A stretch of 64,000 nucleotides of DNA from Ovis canadensis (GCF_042477335.2 NC_091727.1:140804501-140868500); one strand, 5' to 3'; counted from the stretch's first letter, positions 45,010 through 55,892 are shown. The notes: generated by a model not told the origin, from the letters alone. A program made the numbers and translations.

Positions 45010-45227
45010 TATGCATGCATGCTCAGTCACTTCAACTCTTTGCAACTCTATGGACTATAGCCCACCAGGCTTCTCTGTCCATGGGATTGTCCAGGCAAGA
45101 ACACTGGAGTGGATTGCTATGCCCTCCTCCAGGGGATAGTCCCAACCCAGGGATCAAACCCACATATCCTGTGTCTCTTACACTGGAAGGTGGATTCTTT
45201 ACCACTGAGCCACCAGGGATGCCCCAT
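45010..45227 (-). mobile_element. Bov-tA SINE, antisense
   Basis: Full-length antisense Bov-tA from TATGCATGCATGCTCAGTCA to CTGAGCCACCAGGGATGCCC. About 10 bp is missing after CACTTCAA compared with other copies. Confidence 0.9.
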
Positions 45228-45555
45228 GAGTAGTTCATTATGTAGTAGAAAGAGAAAAGGCAATAAAAAAAAAATCAGTTTCAGATAATGACCACATTAA
45301 TACAAATTCAACCAAAATGAGCTGTCCAAAGTTACTGTGTATATTTTGACCAGTTCCAATGATCTAAAAGCTTTCCTTAAAATTAAATGTTTTCTTTCAT
45401 TTTAAAATTTGGATATCTTATGCATTTTAGTACATATTTTATAATTTTATTCAACAAATCATTCATGAATTAATACTGAACAAAGTTTAAATCACATGCA
45501 GACAAATGCTGTAAAAGTAAATATTTTCAGATAAGAGAGTGTTTCCACATTTTGA
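45228..45555. other. no gene seen
   Basis: AT-rich unique-looking sequence. Confidence 0.5.
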
Positions 45556-46555
45556 TTTTTTTTTTCCTTTTTTAAACAATTGAAGTATAGTTGATTTACA
45601 ATGTTGTATTAGTTTCAGGTGTACAGAAAAGCGCTATCTATTCTTTTTTTGAGAATTATCATTTTTATTCAATACTGTCTCAGAAGTTCTAGAAAGATGT
45701 CATATGATAAATAAAAACACTAAGAGATTTAAATATTGCAAAGACAAAATAGAAATTAGTTACAAGTGACATGATTATCTTTCTGGACATTCCAAGAAAG
45801 TTACTGAAAACAATTAAAACTATTAAGAGATTTCGTTTCCAGATTCTTTTCTGTTATACGTTTTTACAAGATATTGAAAATACAGTAGGACTTTGTTATG
45901 TATCTATTATATATATAATAGTATGTGTATGTTAATTCCAAAGTCCTAGCTTATCACCCTACCCTGTCTTTCCCATTTGGTAACCATAAGTTTGTTTTCT
46001 ATGTCTGTGAGTCTATTTGTTTTATACATAAGTTCATTTGTGCTGTATTTTAGATTCCACATAGAAGTGATGTCATATGTTTGTCTGATTTACTTCATTT
46101 AGCATCATAATTTCTAGGTCTATTCATGTGGCTGCAAATGATATTATTTCATTCTTTCTAATGACTGAGTAGTATTCTGTTATCTATATCTACATCTATA
46201 TCCACCACACCTTGTTTATCCATTCATCTCTTAATGGACAGTTAGGTTGCTTCCATGTCTTGGCTATTGTAAGCAGTGCTGCAATGAGCATTGGGGTGCT
46301 TATGTCTTTTTGAATTTGAGTTTTCTTTAAATACATGCCCAGGAATGGGATTGCTAGGTCATACAGTAGCTCTATTTTTAGTTTTTTAAGGAACCTTTAT
46401 ACTGTTCTCCATACATGCCCACTGACAGTGTGGGATACCCTTTTCTCCACACTATCTCCAACATTTCTTTGTAGACTTTTTAATGGTGGCCATTCTGACT
46501 GGTATGAGGCGATATCTGATTGAAGGTTTGATTTGCATTTCTCTCATAAAATAAT
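45556..46555 (-). mobile_element. L1 3' region, antisense, interrupted
   Basis: Antisense L1 3' UTR (AATTGAAGTATAGTTGATTT, TTTCAGGTGTACAGAAAAGC; later CAGTAGGACTTTGTTATGTA, GTGGCTGCAAATGATATTAT) running into ORF2 C-terminal codons (GGCCATTCTGACTGGTATGA). It is interrupted at about 45653-45838. Confidence 0.8.
45653..45838 (+). mobile_element. L1 ORF2 fragment in the opposite orientation
   Basis: TTATTCAATACTGTCTCAGA and TACAAGTGACATGATTATCT match sense L1 RT sequence around the catalytic loop; the first aspartate of that motif is replaced. It lies inside an antisense L1, so it is a separate insertion or a rearranged piece. Confidence 0.6.
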
Positions 46556-47035
46556 ATGATTAAAGAAGATTAAGTTACTATTATTTAAAAGGGATTTTTC
46601 AACATATTCTCCTGAATTGGATACTGTTCTTGACAAACTAACAAGAAACATCATTTTTCTTGCCCTTGAGGGAAATTTCAGTGTAGTTTGGATATTAGAT
46701 GAGATGAAATCTTACTGAAATAGAAGGATGAAGATCACTGACTTATGAGAAGCAAGTGTGATGTTGTTTGGTCAAAAATATACACGCTCATATATTGTCT
46801 GTATGCATGCTGAAAGGAAGTTAAGATGCATATGCGCTAGAATTAACACAGATCAGGATCTCTGGAGGTGGCAATGTGAAGACTTAGTTTTGAAGTTTTT
46901 GCTAACTTGCATTTTCTAATTTTCTACAATGTATATATACATACTACTTCCGTAATAATGGTATTTTTTAACTGATTGCAAATGGAAATGTTTGCAACAT
47001 GTTATTCCTCTTAGCTGTCCTTTTTTATAAAAAAA
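46556..47035. other. no gene seen
   Basis: AT-rich unique-looking sequence. Confidence 0.5.
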
Positions 47036-47524
47036 ATCAGACTTTAATTTTTTTAGTGCAGTTTTAGGTTCATAGCAAAATTGAGGGGGAAGTACAGATA
47101 TTTCCCATATACTTCCTGCCCCTACACATGAACAGCTTCCCCTGTTATCAACATCCCCCACGTTTGTTATAATTGATGAACCTACATTGACATGTCATTA
47201 TCACCCCAAGTCCAAAGTTTACTTTAGGGTTCACTTTTGGTGTTGTACATTCTATGGGTTTGGACAAATGTACAATGATATGTATCCACTGCTGTAGTAC
47301 ACAAGGAGTGCTTTCACCTCCCTAAAAATCTTCTGTGCTCCTTCTATTCATCACTTTCCCTTAATCCCTGGCAACCACTGGTCTTTGTACTCTCTCCGTA
47401 GTTTTATCTTTTCCAGAATGTCATAGAGTTGCAGTCATACAGAATGTAGCCTTTTCAGACTGAATTCTTTTGCTTAGCAATATACATTAGTTTCTTCCTT
47501 GTCTTTTAATGATTTTCTATCTCA
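47036..47524 (-). mobile_element. L1M 3' UTR, antisense
   Basis: GCAGTTTTAGGTTCATAGCA, TGTTATCAACATCCCCCACG, GGTTTGGACAAATGTACAAT and CAACCACTGGTCTTTGTACT follow the antisense order of an old L1M 3' UTR. Confidence 0.75.
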
Positions 47525-47655
47525 TTTTTTCTTTTCTTTTTGGCCATGCCTTGCAGCATGGAAGATCTTAGTTCCCCTACCAGGTACTGAACCCATGCCT
47601 CCTACAGTGGAAGCACAGAATCTTAAGCACTGCACAGCCAGGGAACTTGCATAAA
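47525..47655 (-). mobile_element. CHR-type SINE, antisense
   Basis: TTTTTGGCCATGCCTTGCAG, GGAAGATCTTAGTTCCCCTA, CAGTGGAAGCACAGAATCTT and CAGCCAGGGAACTTGC form an antisense CHR element. Confidence 0.85.
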
Positions 47656-47714
47656 AACATTCTTTGAGATTTTTTTATTTTTTCATTGTTGGTTAAAAAA
47701 AAAAACTACATCAT

Positions 47715-47792
47715 ATCCTTCAATAGGTAAAAGGATAAACAAACTGTGGTACCTCAGATATTGAGATATTTTTCAGAATTAAAAAGAAATGA
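47715..47792 (+). mobile_element. old L1 ORF2 C-terminal scrap
   Basis: TCAATAGGTAAAAGGATAAA and CAAACTGTGGTACCTCAGAT are the sense L1 motif near the end of ORF2. It is diverged from the younger L1 that follows. Confidence 0.65.
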
Positions 47793-48344
47793 CTGTATTC
47801 TTTCATCCATCTCATTAGAACTGATTTGGTACATACACACAATGGAGTATTACTCAGCCATTAAAAAGAATACATTTGAATCAGTTCTAATGAGATGGAT
47901 GAAACTGGAGCCGATTATACAGAGTGAAGTAAGCCAGAAAGAAAAACACCAATACAGTGTACTAACATATATATATGGAATTTAGAAATATGGTAATGAT
48001 AACCCTGTATGCAAGACAGCAAAAGAGACACAGATGTGTAGAGCAGACTTTTGGACTCAGAGGGAGAGGGAGAGGGTGGGATGATTTGGGAGAATGGCAT
48101 TGAAGCATGTATACTATCATATAAGAAACGAATTGCCAGTCTATGTCTGATGCAGGATACAGCATGCTTGGGGCTGGTGCACAGGGATGACCCAGAGAGA
48201 TGTTATGGGGTGGGAGGTGGGAGGGGGGTTCATGTTTGGGAACGCATGTACACCTGTGGTGGATTCATGTCAATGTATGGCAAAACCAATACAGTATTGT
48301 AAGGTAAAATAAAGTAAAAAAAAATCTAAAAAAAAAAAAAGAAA
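47793..48344 (+). mobile_element. bovine-type L1 tail with foldback 5' end
   Basis: A 5'-truncated young L1 flanked by perfect AAAGAAATGA at 47783-47792 and 48345-48354. Its first bases (47801-47826) are the exact reverse complement of 47879-47904 further inside, a 26-bp perfect inverted repeat with a 52-bp loop. The rest is the last part of ORF2 ([19 protein letters not shown]), the G-rich 3' UTR and poly(A). Confidence 0.92.
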
Positions 48345-48365
48345 GAAAGAAATGAGCTATCAGAA

Positions 48366-48487
48366 CACTTACCTGGCTGTCCAGTGGTTAAGACTCCACA
48401 CTTTCACTGCAAGTGGCACTGGTTCAATACCTGGTTGGAGAACTAAGATCCTGCTTGCCTGCATGGTATGGCAAAAAAAAAAAAAAA
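48366..48487 (+). mobile_element. CHR-type SINE, sense
   Basis: CTTACCTGGCTGTCCAGTGG head, GCACTGGTTCAATACCTGGT middle, AGATCCTGCTTGCCTGCATG and a poly(A) of about 17. Confidence 0.85.
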
Positions 48488-48722
48488 AGTTTTTATGAGT
48501 TTAGCAAATGTGTTGCTTTTCATGAATATATCAAGTTTTCTGCTAACATTTGGAACAGTCCATTGTCATTTGCTCATTTGTAGGGTAGACTTTTATCAGT
48601 ACTATTTTATGTTGATTTATTGTGTACTAGTTTGCATTTTGTTCTGGATGGTGGATCTGCTTTGTGATTACTGAATATAAAAGGAATATACCAGAACACT
48701 TAGAATATACCTATACTAGCTT

Positions 48723-50097
48723 TTCATTATAGGGAACTGGAATGGAAAAGTAGGAAGTGAAGAAATACCTGGAGTAACAAGAAAATTTGGCCTTGGGGTA
48801 TAGAATGAAGCAGAGCAACGGCTAATTGAGTTTTGCCAAGAAAAGCACTGGTCATAGCAAACATCCTCTTCCAACAACACAAGAGAAGACTCTACACATG
48901 GACATCACCAGATGGTCAACACCAAAATCAGATTGATTATATTCTTTGCAGCCAAAGGTGGAGAAGCTCTATACAGTCAGCAAAAACAAGACTGGGAGCT
49001 GACTGTGGCTCAGATCATAAACTCCTTATTGCCAGATTCAGACTTAACTTGAAAAAGTGGGAAAAACCACTAGACCATTCAGGTATGACCTAAATCAAAT
49101 CCCTTATGATTATACAGTGGAAGTGAGAAATAGATTTAAGGGCCTAGATCTGATAGACAGAGTGCCTGATGAACTACGGACAGAGGTTCCTGACATTGTA
49201 CAGGAGACAGAGATCAAGACCATCCCCAAGAAAAAGAAATGCAAAAAAGCCAAATGGCTGTTTTAGGAGGCCTTACAAAAAGCTGTGAAAGGAAGAGAAG
49301 CAAAAAGCAAAGGAGAAAAGGAAAGATATACCCATTCCAATGCAGAGTTCCAAAAAATAGCAAGGAGAAATAAGCAGGACTTTCTCAGTGATCAATGCAA
49401 AGAAATAGAGGAAAACAATAAAATGGGAAAGGCTAGAGATCTCTTCAAAAATATTAGAGATACCAAGGGAACATTTCATTCAAAGATGGGCTCAATAAAG
49501 GACAGAAATGGTATGGACCTAACAGAAACAGAATATATTAAGAAGAGGTGGCAAGAATACACAGAAGAACTGTACAAAAAAGATCTTCATGACCCAGATA
49601 ATCATGATGGTGTGATCACTCACCTAGAGCCAGACATCCTGGTATGTAAAGTCAAGTGGTCCTTGGGAAGCATCACTACGAACAAAGCTAGTGGAGAGGA
49701 TGAAATTCCAGTTGAGCTATTTCAAATCCTAAAAGATGATGCTGTGAAAGTGCTCCACTCAATATGCCAGCAAATTTGGAAAACTCAGCAGTGGCCACAG
49801 GACTGGAAAAGGTCAATTTTCTTTCCAATCCCAAAGAAAGGCAATGTCAAAGAATGCTCAAACTACTGCATAATTGTACTCATCTCACATGCTAGTAAAG
49901 TAATGCTCAAAATTCTCCAAGCCAGGCTTCAGCAATACATGAACTGTGAACTCCCTGATGTTCAAGCTGGTTTTAGAAAAGGCAGAGAAACCAGAGATCA
50001 AATTGCCAACATCTGCTGGATCATGGAAAAAGCAAGAGAGTTCCAGAAAAACATCTATTTCTGCTTTATTGACTATGCCAAAGCCTTTGACTGTGCA
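48723..50097 (+). pseudogene. BovB endonuclease/RT fragment
   Basis: Frames at 48833-49093, 49057-49266 and 49285-50100 carry the C-terminal endonuclease (DYILCSQRWRSS, GADCGSDHKLL) and the RT N-terminal half, ending FIDYAKAFDC at the motif A aspartate. The endonuclease motif GDWN reads GNWN, a loss of the catalytic aspartate. A TAG lies at about 49264, and frameshifts are present. The YADD half is absent. Confidence 0.85.
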
Positions 50098-50225
50098 TGA
50101 AATGTTCCCTTGGTATCTCTAATTTTCTTGAAGAGATCTCAAGTCTTTCCCATTCTGTTGTTTTCCTCTATTTCTTTGCATTGATCGCTGAAGAAGGCTT
50201 TCTTATCACTTCTTGCTATTCTTTG
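48723..50225 (+). mobile_element. BovB sense/antisense chimera
   Basis: 48723-50095 is sense BovB from the endonuclease to RT motif A. 50096-50225 is antisense BovB equivalent to about 49360-49478 of the sense part. ATACTAGCTT at 48713-48722 and ATATTAGCTT at 50226-50235 (9 of 10) flank the whole, so it may be one insertion. No BovB 3' end is present on either side, which is unusual for target-primed integration. Confidence 0.85.
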
Positions 50226-50394
50226 ATATTAGCTTACTAGAAACAAGGTAGGGGTTCAGGGATGAATTTTACTTTCTTAAACAACTTGTCATTGACTTAT
50301 CTTGAAATATTTCTTTAAGTGTAACCACATAGATTTTCTTTAACTTGAGGGCTGCTTGTCAATATTCCACATGAGAATCTCCTGTCTAATTCAA

Positions 50395-51660
50395 TAAATG
50401 TATATTAATTGATTGATGCCTGGCTCCATTCTAGGTGCTTTAGATATATCAGTGTAGAAACCAGATAAAAATACTTTCCCTTACGGAGTTAGTTAACATT
50501 GTAGTAGAAGGATACAGTAAACAGATTGTAACAGTCAAATTTATTATGTGTTCTAAAGCTAATTGTTTTAGAAAAAAAAATAAAGTAAGCTAAAGAGATC
50601 TGAAGTGCAGGGGTGAGGGTTAGATTTTATTGATTTAATCTTTAATTTAATTTTTAAATTTTTATACAATTTTCAAGGTTACTTTTGATTTACAGTTAGT
50701 ACAAAATATTGGCTATAATATTGGCTATATTCCCTGTGTTGTACATAGCCCATCTTATATCAAATATTTAGTATCTCCCCCTCCCCCACACTTATATTGG
50801 CCCGCGCCACTTGTAACCACTAGTTTTTTCTCTGTATCTGTGAGTCTGCTTCTTGTATGTCATTTTCACTAGTGTGTTATATTTTTTAGATTCGACATAT
50901 AAATGATATCATGTACTGTTTCTCTTTCTCTGACTTATTTCACTGAGCAAAATGCCCTCCAAGTCCATACATGTTGCTGCAAATAGCAAGATTTCATACT
51001 TTCTATGGCTGAGCAACATTCCATTGTATATATGTACCACATCTTCTTTACCTATCCATTTGTTAATGGGCACTTAGGTGGCTTCCATGTCATAGCTATT
51101 ATAAATAGTGCTGCTTTGATCATTGGGGTGTTTGTATCTTTTTGAATTAGCGTGTTAGTGTTTTGTCTTTTTTAATATTGAAGGTAAGATTGCGAATAGG
51201 ATGGTCAAGATATACTGAACTGAGCTGACATACAAGAAAAGACATAGAAGAGGTGAGAAGTGAGCCATACAGTTATGGCGGAAGGAATGTTTCAGGCAGA
51301 GACACAGGCTCTTTGTGGGGAAAATCCCTCATGAGTTACAGAAGCAGGGCAAAATCCAATATGGCTGGAGCTGAGTGAGCATGGTTGGGCTAGGCCTTTA
51401 GAGGATGTGGTCAGATAGATAGTCCTGTAAAGCCTTGGAGGCCATTTGTAAGGTCCTTATCTTTTACTCATAGTGAGATGGGGCCATTGAGGTGAACAGT
51501 GCAATAACATGATCTGACTTAGGTTATTAATGGAATAATAGTGGCTGCTCAAAAGAGAGCAGGGCAGAGGCCAGACAGGCAGCACATCACTGATGGTAGC
51601 ACGGGGAGTAGTCAGAAGTGGTCACATGTGGAAATACTTTGAAGATAAAGTCAACAAGGT
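50395..51660. mobile_element. ancient interspersed repeat, unassigned, split by L1
   Basis: The left part (TTGATGCCTGGCTCCATTCT, about 50415) and the right part (AGCCTTGGAGGCCATTTGTA, about 51431; AACATGATCTGACTTAGGTT, about 51507) look like two halves of one old mammalian repeat, the same type as 6255-7200. I cannot name it. Confidence 0.45.
50640..51180 (-). mobile_element. L1 3' region, antisense
   Basis: TTACTTTTGATTTACAGTTA, ATATTCCCTGTGTTGTACAT, TCTGTGAGTCTGCTTCTTGT, CATGTTGCTGCAAATAGCAA and CACTTAGGTGGCTTCCATGT run in antisense L1 order from 3' UTR to the end of ORF2. Confidence 0.82.
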
Positions 51661-52004
51661 TCATTGAGCTCAGAAAGACTGAAGGTAGAGCAGGTTTGAG
51701 GAATGAAAAAGAGTGCCGCTGTGGACATGGTAAGTGTAATTGTCTGTGAGGCATCAAATCCAATTCTTATTTCCCTCATCAGTACCAACGATCTGCACAC
51801 ACTGACTATGGGGGAAGAAGTGGTACCTATAAGAACAATAGATAGCACTTTCTTTATAGCCACTGTACTTGCCAGCTAAGAGGACTGGCGTGTCCACACA
51901 CAATTACAACTTTTTCTAACTCTCAATATTTATTTACTCATTGATAGGAGAAATACTTATTGAAGCATTACTGGATGCAGCATTACTGGATGCTCAGTAT
52001 TGGT
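51661..52004. other. no gene seen
   Basis: Unassigned sequence. A 70-codon minus-strand frame at 51651-51863 has no recognised domain. Confidence 0.45.
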
Positions 52005-52640
52005 GCTTAGGAAATGGGGGATCAACTGGCTAGTTTTGAATCCTGGATTCACTGGTAACTGGTTACTCATCCCCACTGTGCCTTGGGCTATTGCTGTTCT
52101 TGTTCAGTCACTAAGTCATGTCCGACTCTTTGTGAACCCATGGGCTGCAGCACGCCAGGCTCCTCTGTCCTCCACTATCTCCTGGAGTTTGCTCAAACTC
52201 ATGTGCATTAAATCAGTGATGCTATCTAACCATCTCATCCTCTGCTGCCCTCTTCTCCTTTTGTCTTCAATCTTTCCCAGCATCAGGGTCTTTTTAAGTG
52301 AGTCAGTTCTTCGCATCAGGTGGCCAAAGTACCAGAGCTTCATCTTCAGCATCAGTCCTTCCAAAGAATAGTCAGAGCTGATTTCCTTTAGGATTGATTA
52401 GTTTGATCTCCTTGATTTCCAGGAGACTCAGAGTCTTCTCTAGCACCACAATTTGAAAGCATGAGTTCTTTGGCACTCAGCCTTCTTCTTGGTCCAACTC
52501 TCACATCCATGTGCCTTGGGTTACATCTGGAAAATAAGGACAATAAATGATATCTACCTCATAAGGGTGTTGGGAGCATTAAATGAGATAATCATGTGTA
52601 AAGCATTTAGGACAACATATGATAAACACTGTATATGTTA
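52005..52640 (+). mobile_element. MIR SINE split by BovB
   Basis: The left part (GGCTAGTTTTGAATCCTGGA, about 52030) and the right part (TCTGGAAAATAAGGACAATA, about 52527; TACCTCATAAGGGTGTTGGG, about 52555) are MIR in sense. Removal of the BovB rejoins them at TGTGCCTTGGG. Confidence 0.8.
52088..52509 (-). mobile_element. BovB 3' end inside MIR
   Basis: 422 bp of antisense BovB, flanked by TGTGCCTTGGG at 52077-52087 and 52510-52520. It starts TTGTTCAGTCACTAAGTCAT and ends within the C-terminal RT block. Confidence 0.93.
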
Positions 52641-52675
52641 CTCTATTTTCCTTTCCAGCATATCCCCTCCTCTAG

Positions 52676-52962
52676 GTAACCCTATGGAGAAAGAAATGGC
52701 AACCCACTCTGGTACTCTTGCCTTGAGGATCCCATGGACAGAGGAGCATGGTAGGCTACAGTCCATGGGGTCTCAAAGAGGTGGACACGACTGAGTGACT
52801 GACTTCACTTTCACTTTTTACTTTCACGCATTGGAGAAGCAAATAGCAACCCACTCCAGCATTCTTGCCTGGAGAATCCCAGGGACAGAGGAGCCTGGTG
52901 GGCTGCTGTCTATGGGGTCGCACAGGGTGGGTCTGAAGCGACTTAGCAGTAGCAACAGCAGG
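52676..52962 (+). mobile_element. Bov-A2 dimeric SINE, sense
   Basis: Two Bov-A units with the linker CTTCACTTTCACTTTTTACT and the terminal AGCAGTAGCAACAGC. Similar flanks (TAGGTAACCCT and CAGGCAATCCT) may be a mutated duplication. Confidence 0.9.
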
Positions 52963-53606
52963 CAATCCTAACAAAAATAGAAAAGAATACCTGTAACACG
53001 GGTGATGGGTACAATTAGCATAGATCTCATATACCAAGATCAAAATGTGGAAAGTCTAGAACCTCAGGCCAGTCCCTGTCACTCATTGTGTGATCAACAC
53101 ACTGCCTGGATATATACAAGATAATTTTTAGACTCATGTACACATGCGAAAATAGCTGAGGGGACTTTCAGAACACTTCAGACTCCTTGTTGATCAAAAG
53201 CCTCTTCTGTAGTCATCAGACCTGGAGGTCACAGCCTCATTCACCAGTACTGTGCACACCTACTAGTCCTTAAATACTTGAACTCACAAGGATGTTTGAA
53301 TCATCACACAGAGCAGGCCATCAGACAGGCACTTTTTGTGTCCTACCCCAGTTATGCTTTTGTGTGAACCACCCCATCTGTTCTCCTATTCCCCATCTCG
53401 GCCTCAGTTCTGCTGTTTCCTTATTTAAAACCAGTTTGAAACTCAGTGCTTAAATGCTGACCTGTGACCATCTGGGCAGATTCCCTGCAGTCTATGCCCG
53501 GCCACCTGGCCCCACTCATGTCGAATCCAAATGTGGGTTGTGGCATTCAGTTTGGTCTGACACTCTCATCAGACTTTGGTTTCTCTTTCAGGAAAATGGA
53601 AGCCAC

Positions 53607-53609
<3 letters not shown>
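52963..53609. other. no gene seen
   Basis: GC content is somewhat higher than around it. No exon, repeat or RNA gene recognised. Confidence 0.5.
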
Positions 53610-53637
<28 letters not shown>

Positions 53638-53645
53638 GTTTTTCC
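53610..53645. repeat. poly(T) and (TTTG)n simple repeat
   Basis: A run of about 11 T followed by five TTTG units. Confidence 0.95.
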
Positions 53646-53707
53646 TTTTGAATCAGTTTCCTTTCCATGATCACTTTCTAAGTTTTGCGTTTCTCTAGTT
53701 ATTCTGC

Positions 53708-53905
53708 AGGATTCCCTGGTGGCTCAGACAGTAAGGAAACTGCCTGCAATGCAGGTGACCTGGGTTCAGTTCCTGGGTCAGGAAGATCCCCTAGAGAAGG
53801 GAATGGCAACCCACTCCAGGATTCTTGCCTGGAGAATCCCATGGACAGAGAAGCCTGGTGGGCTACAGTCCATGGGATCACAAAGAGTCAGACATGACTA
53901 CGCAG
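53708..53905 (+). mobile_element. Bov-tA SINE, sense
   Basis: Starts GGATTCCCTGGTGGCTCAGA and ends GAGTCAGACATGACTACGCA. GTTATTCTGCA before and GTTTTTCTGCA after fit a duplication with one change. Confidence 0.92.
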
Positions 53906-54054
53906 CTACCACCACCACCCAGTTTTTCTGCAAGGTTTATCTGTGAGGATTGAAGGTGTTAAGGTATAGTGCAGTTGTGGTTTGAGAAAGTGTGAGAACA
54001 GTCATAGTCTCCCAAAAAATGTCTAGGCTTTTAGTAGCAATAAAAATATTATCA

Positions 54055-54280
54055 AAGATAATGATAACCGACATTTATTGAGTGCTTACTGTATGCTTTA
54101 CTAATATGGTGTTACTTCCTTTATATTCATTATTATCTCAGTTACTGTGGTAAATAATCTATGAGGTAAATATTATTTTCCCCCTTTTCTAGATGAGGAA
54201 ACTAAGGTTGAAAGAATTGCGTTAGTCAGAGAGAACTGGCAGAGCTTAAATTCAGATTTTTCTGGGCCTAAACTGGTACT
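54055..54280 (-). mobile_element. MIR SINE, antisense
   Basis: GACATTTATTGAGTGCTTAC, TATGAGGTAAATATTATTTT, TAGATGAGGAAACTAAGGTT and GGCAGAGCTTAAATTCAGAT are the antisense MIR blocks in the correct order. Confidence 0.85.
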
Positions 54281-54370
54281 TTTATTTTTATTTTTTAATT
54301 GAAGTATAGTTGATTTACAATGTTGTGTTAGTTTCTGGTGTACAACAAAGTGATTTCCATGATGTATATT

Positions 54371-54656
54371 CAATTCAGTTCAGCCACTCAGTCGTGTCCG
54401 ACTCTTTGCGACCCCATGGACTGCAGAACATCACGCCTCCCTGTCCATCACCAACTCCTGGAGCTCGCTCAAACTCATGTCCATCAAGTCAGTGATGCCA
54501 TCCAACCATCCTCTCCTCCTGCCTTCAATCTTTCCCAGCATCAGAGTCTTTTCCAATTAGTCAGATCTCATCAGGTGGCCAAAGTATTGGAGCTTGAGCT
54601 TGAGCTTCAGCATCAGTGCTTCCACTGAATACTCAGGACAGATTTCCAATCAGATA
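54371..54656 (-). mobile_element. BovB 3' end inside L1
   Basis: 286 bp of antisense BovB, flanked by ATGTATATT at 54362-54370 and 54657-54665. A short GAGCTT triplication (GAGCTTGAGCTTGAGCTTC, near 54590) is copy-specific. Confidence 0.93.
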
Positions 54657-54676
54657 ATGTATATTAGTATTTGTTA

Positions 54677-54884
54677 GTGTTAGTTGCTCAGTCCTATCTG
54701 ACTCTGTGGGACCCCATGGACTATAGCCTGCTAGGCTCCTCTGTCCATGGAGTTCTCCAGGCAAGAATACTGAAGTGGGTAGCCATTCCCTTCTCCAGGG
54801 GATCTTCCTGACCCAGGGATCGAACCTGGGTCTCCTGCATTGTAAGCAAATTCTTTAAAATCTGAGCCACTAGGGAAGCTGTAT
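54677..54884 (-). mobile_element. Bov-tA SINE inside L1
   Basis: Antisense Bov-tA from GTTAGTTGCTCAGTCCTATC to TCTGAGCCACTAGGGAAGC, just after the BovB. It is in the same L1 host. Confidence 0.9.
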
Positions 54885-55194
54885 ATACTTTTTCAGATTT
54901 TTTTCCATTATAGTTTATTATAATATATTGAATATACTTCCCTGTGCTATATAGTAAGGCCTTGTTGTTTATCTATTTTATATATAATAGCTTGTATCTG
55001 CTAATCCCAAACTCTTAATGTATCTGTCCCCCTCCTCCAAAGCTGATACTTTTAATTACCAAAGTATATCAGGACTATGGGTTTCTTAGGTCTTTCCTCC
55101 CCTGCGGTTTTGGTTGGGTATACAGTGCATTACTTTATAGTTATTCTGCAACACTTAGTGAATTTGGGGGGACAAAAAGGCTTCTTTATAAATG

Positions 55195-55445
55195 TTAAGC
55201 AATCCTTGCCTTATACGAAAACAAAGACTTTACATTTTTATAGAGATTCACAACTTCAAAATACTTTCATACTCTTTCACTTGATTCTCAGAGTACTTTT
55301 TGTGGTGATCAAGATAAGACTTGTTATCCCCTTCATCTAGGTAAATAAACCAAAGTTCGAGAAGATGAAAAGACCTGAACAAGGTTGCATGACTGGTTAA
55401 TTGGCTAGACAGTTTACAATCAGGTTTCCTGACTATTAATCAACT
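55195..55445 (-). mobile_element. MIR-type SINE, antisense, diverged
   Basis: TTTCACTTGATTCTCAGAGT, GATCAAGATAAGACTTGTTA, GACCTGAACAAGGTTGCATG and CAATCAGGTTTCCTGACTAT fit antisense MIR blocks but with many differences. Confidence 0.55.
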
Positions 55446-55499
55446 TTCTAAAAATTCTAGGTATAACTAGTGGTTAAAAATGATTGTTACTCAATTTGT

Positions 55500-55738
55500 C
55501 CCACCCTCTGCATTGAATCATATACATTACTATATGTAAAATAGATAGCCAGTGGGAATTTGCTGTATGATGCAGGGAGTGCCAACCCAGTGCTCTGTGA
55601 CAACCTAGAGGGGTGGGATGGGGTGGAAGATGGGAGGGAGGTTCAAGAGGAGGGGGGCCTGATTCATGTTGATGTATGGCAGAAACCAACATAACACTGT
55701 AAAACAATTATCCTCTGATTAGAAATAAATTTCTAAAA
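55500..55738 (+). mobile_element. L1 3' UTR end, sense
   Basis: GTAAAATAGATAGCCAGTGG, GACAACCTAGAGGGGTGGGA, CATGTTGATGTATGGCAGAA and AACAATTATCCTCTGATTAG form the same L1 tail type as 40753-40978. Confidence 0.82.
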
Positions 55739-55892
55739 CATGATTGTTACAATATATTATTCTTAACACAAATAGTAGAAGCACATGGTTTATTTTCTAG
55801 GAAAGCAACAAATATCAAGAATAAGATATTACAAGGTGGCAAAGATCATCCTCTTTTTGTTCTTAACTCAAGGGTTGTGACTTAAAAGGGTG

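Larger units (their letters stand above)
54285..55045 (-). mobile_element. L1 3' UTR, antisense, with two insertions
   Basis: ATTGAAGTATAGTTGATTTA and TTTCTGGTGTACAACAAAGT, then after the inserts CAGATTTTTTTCCATTATAG and CCCTGTGCTATATAGTAAGG. A BovB and a Bov-tA sit between. Confidence 0.8.
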
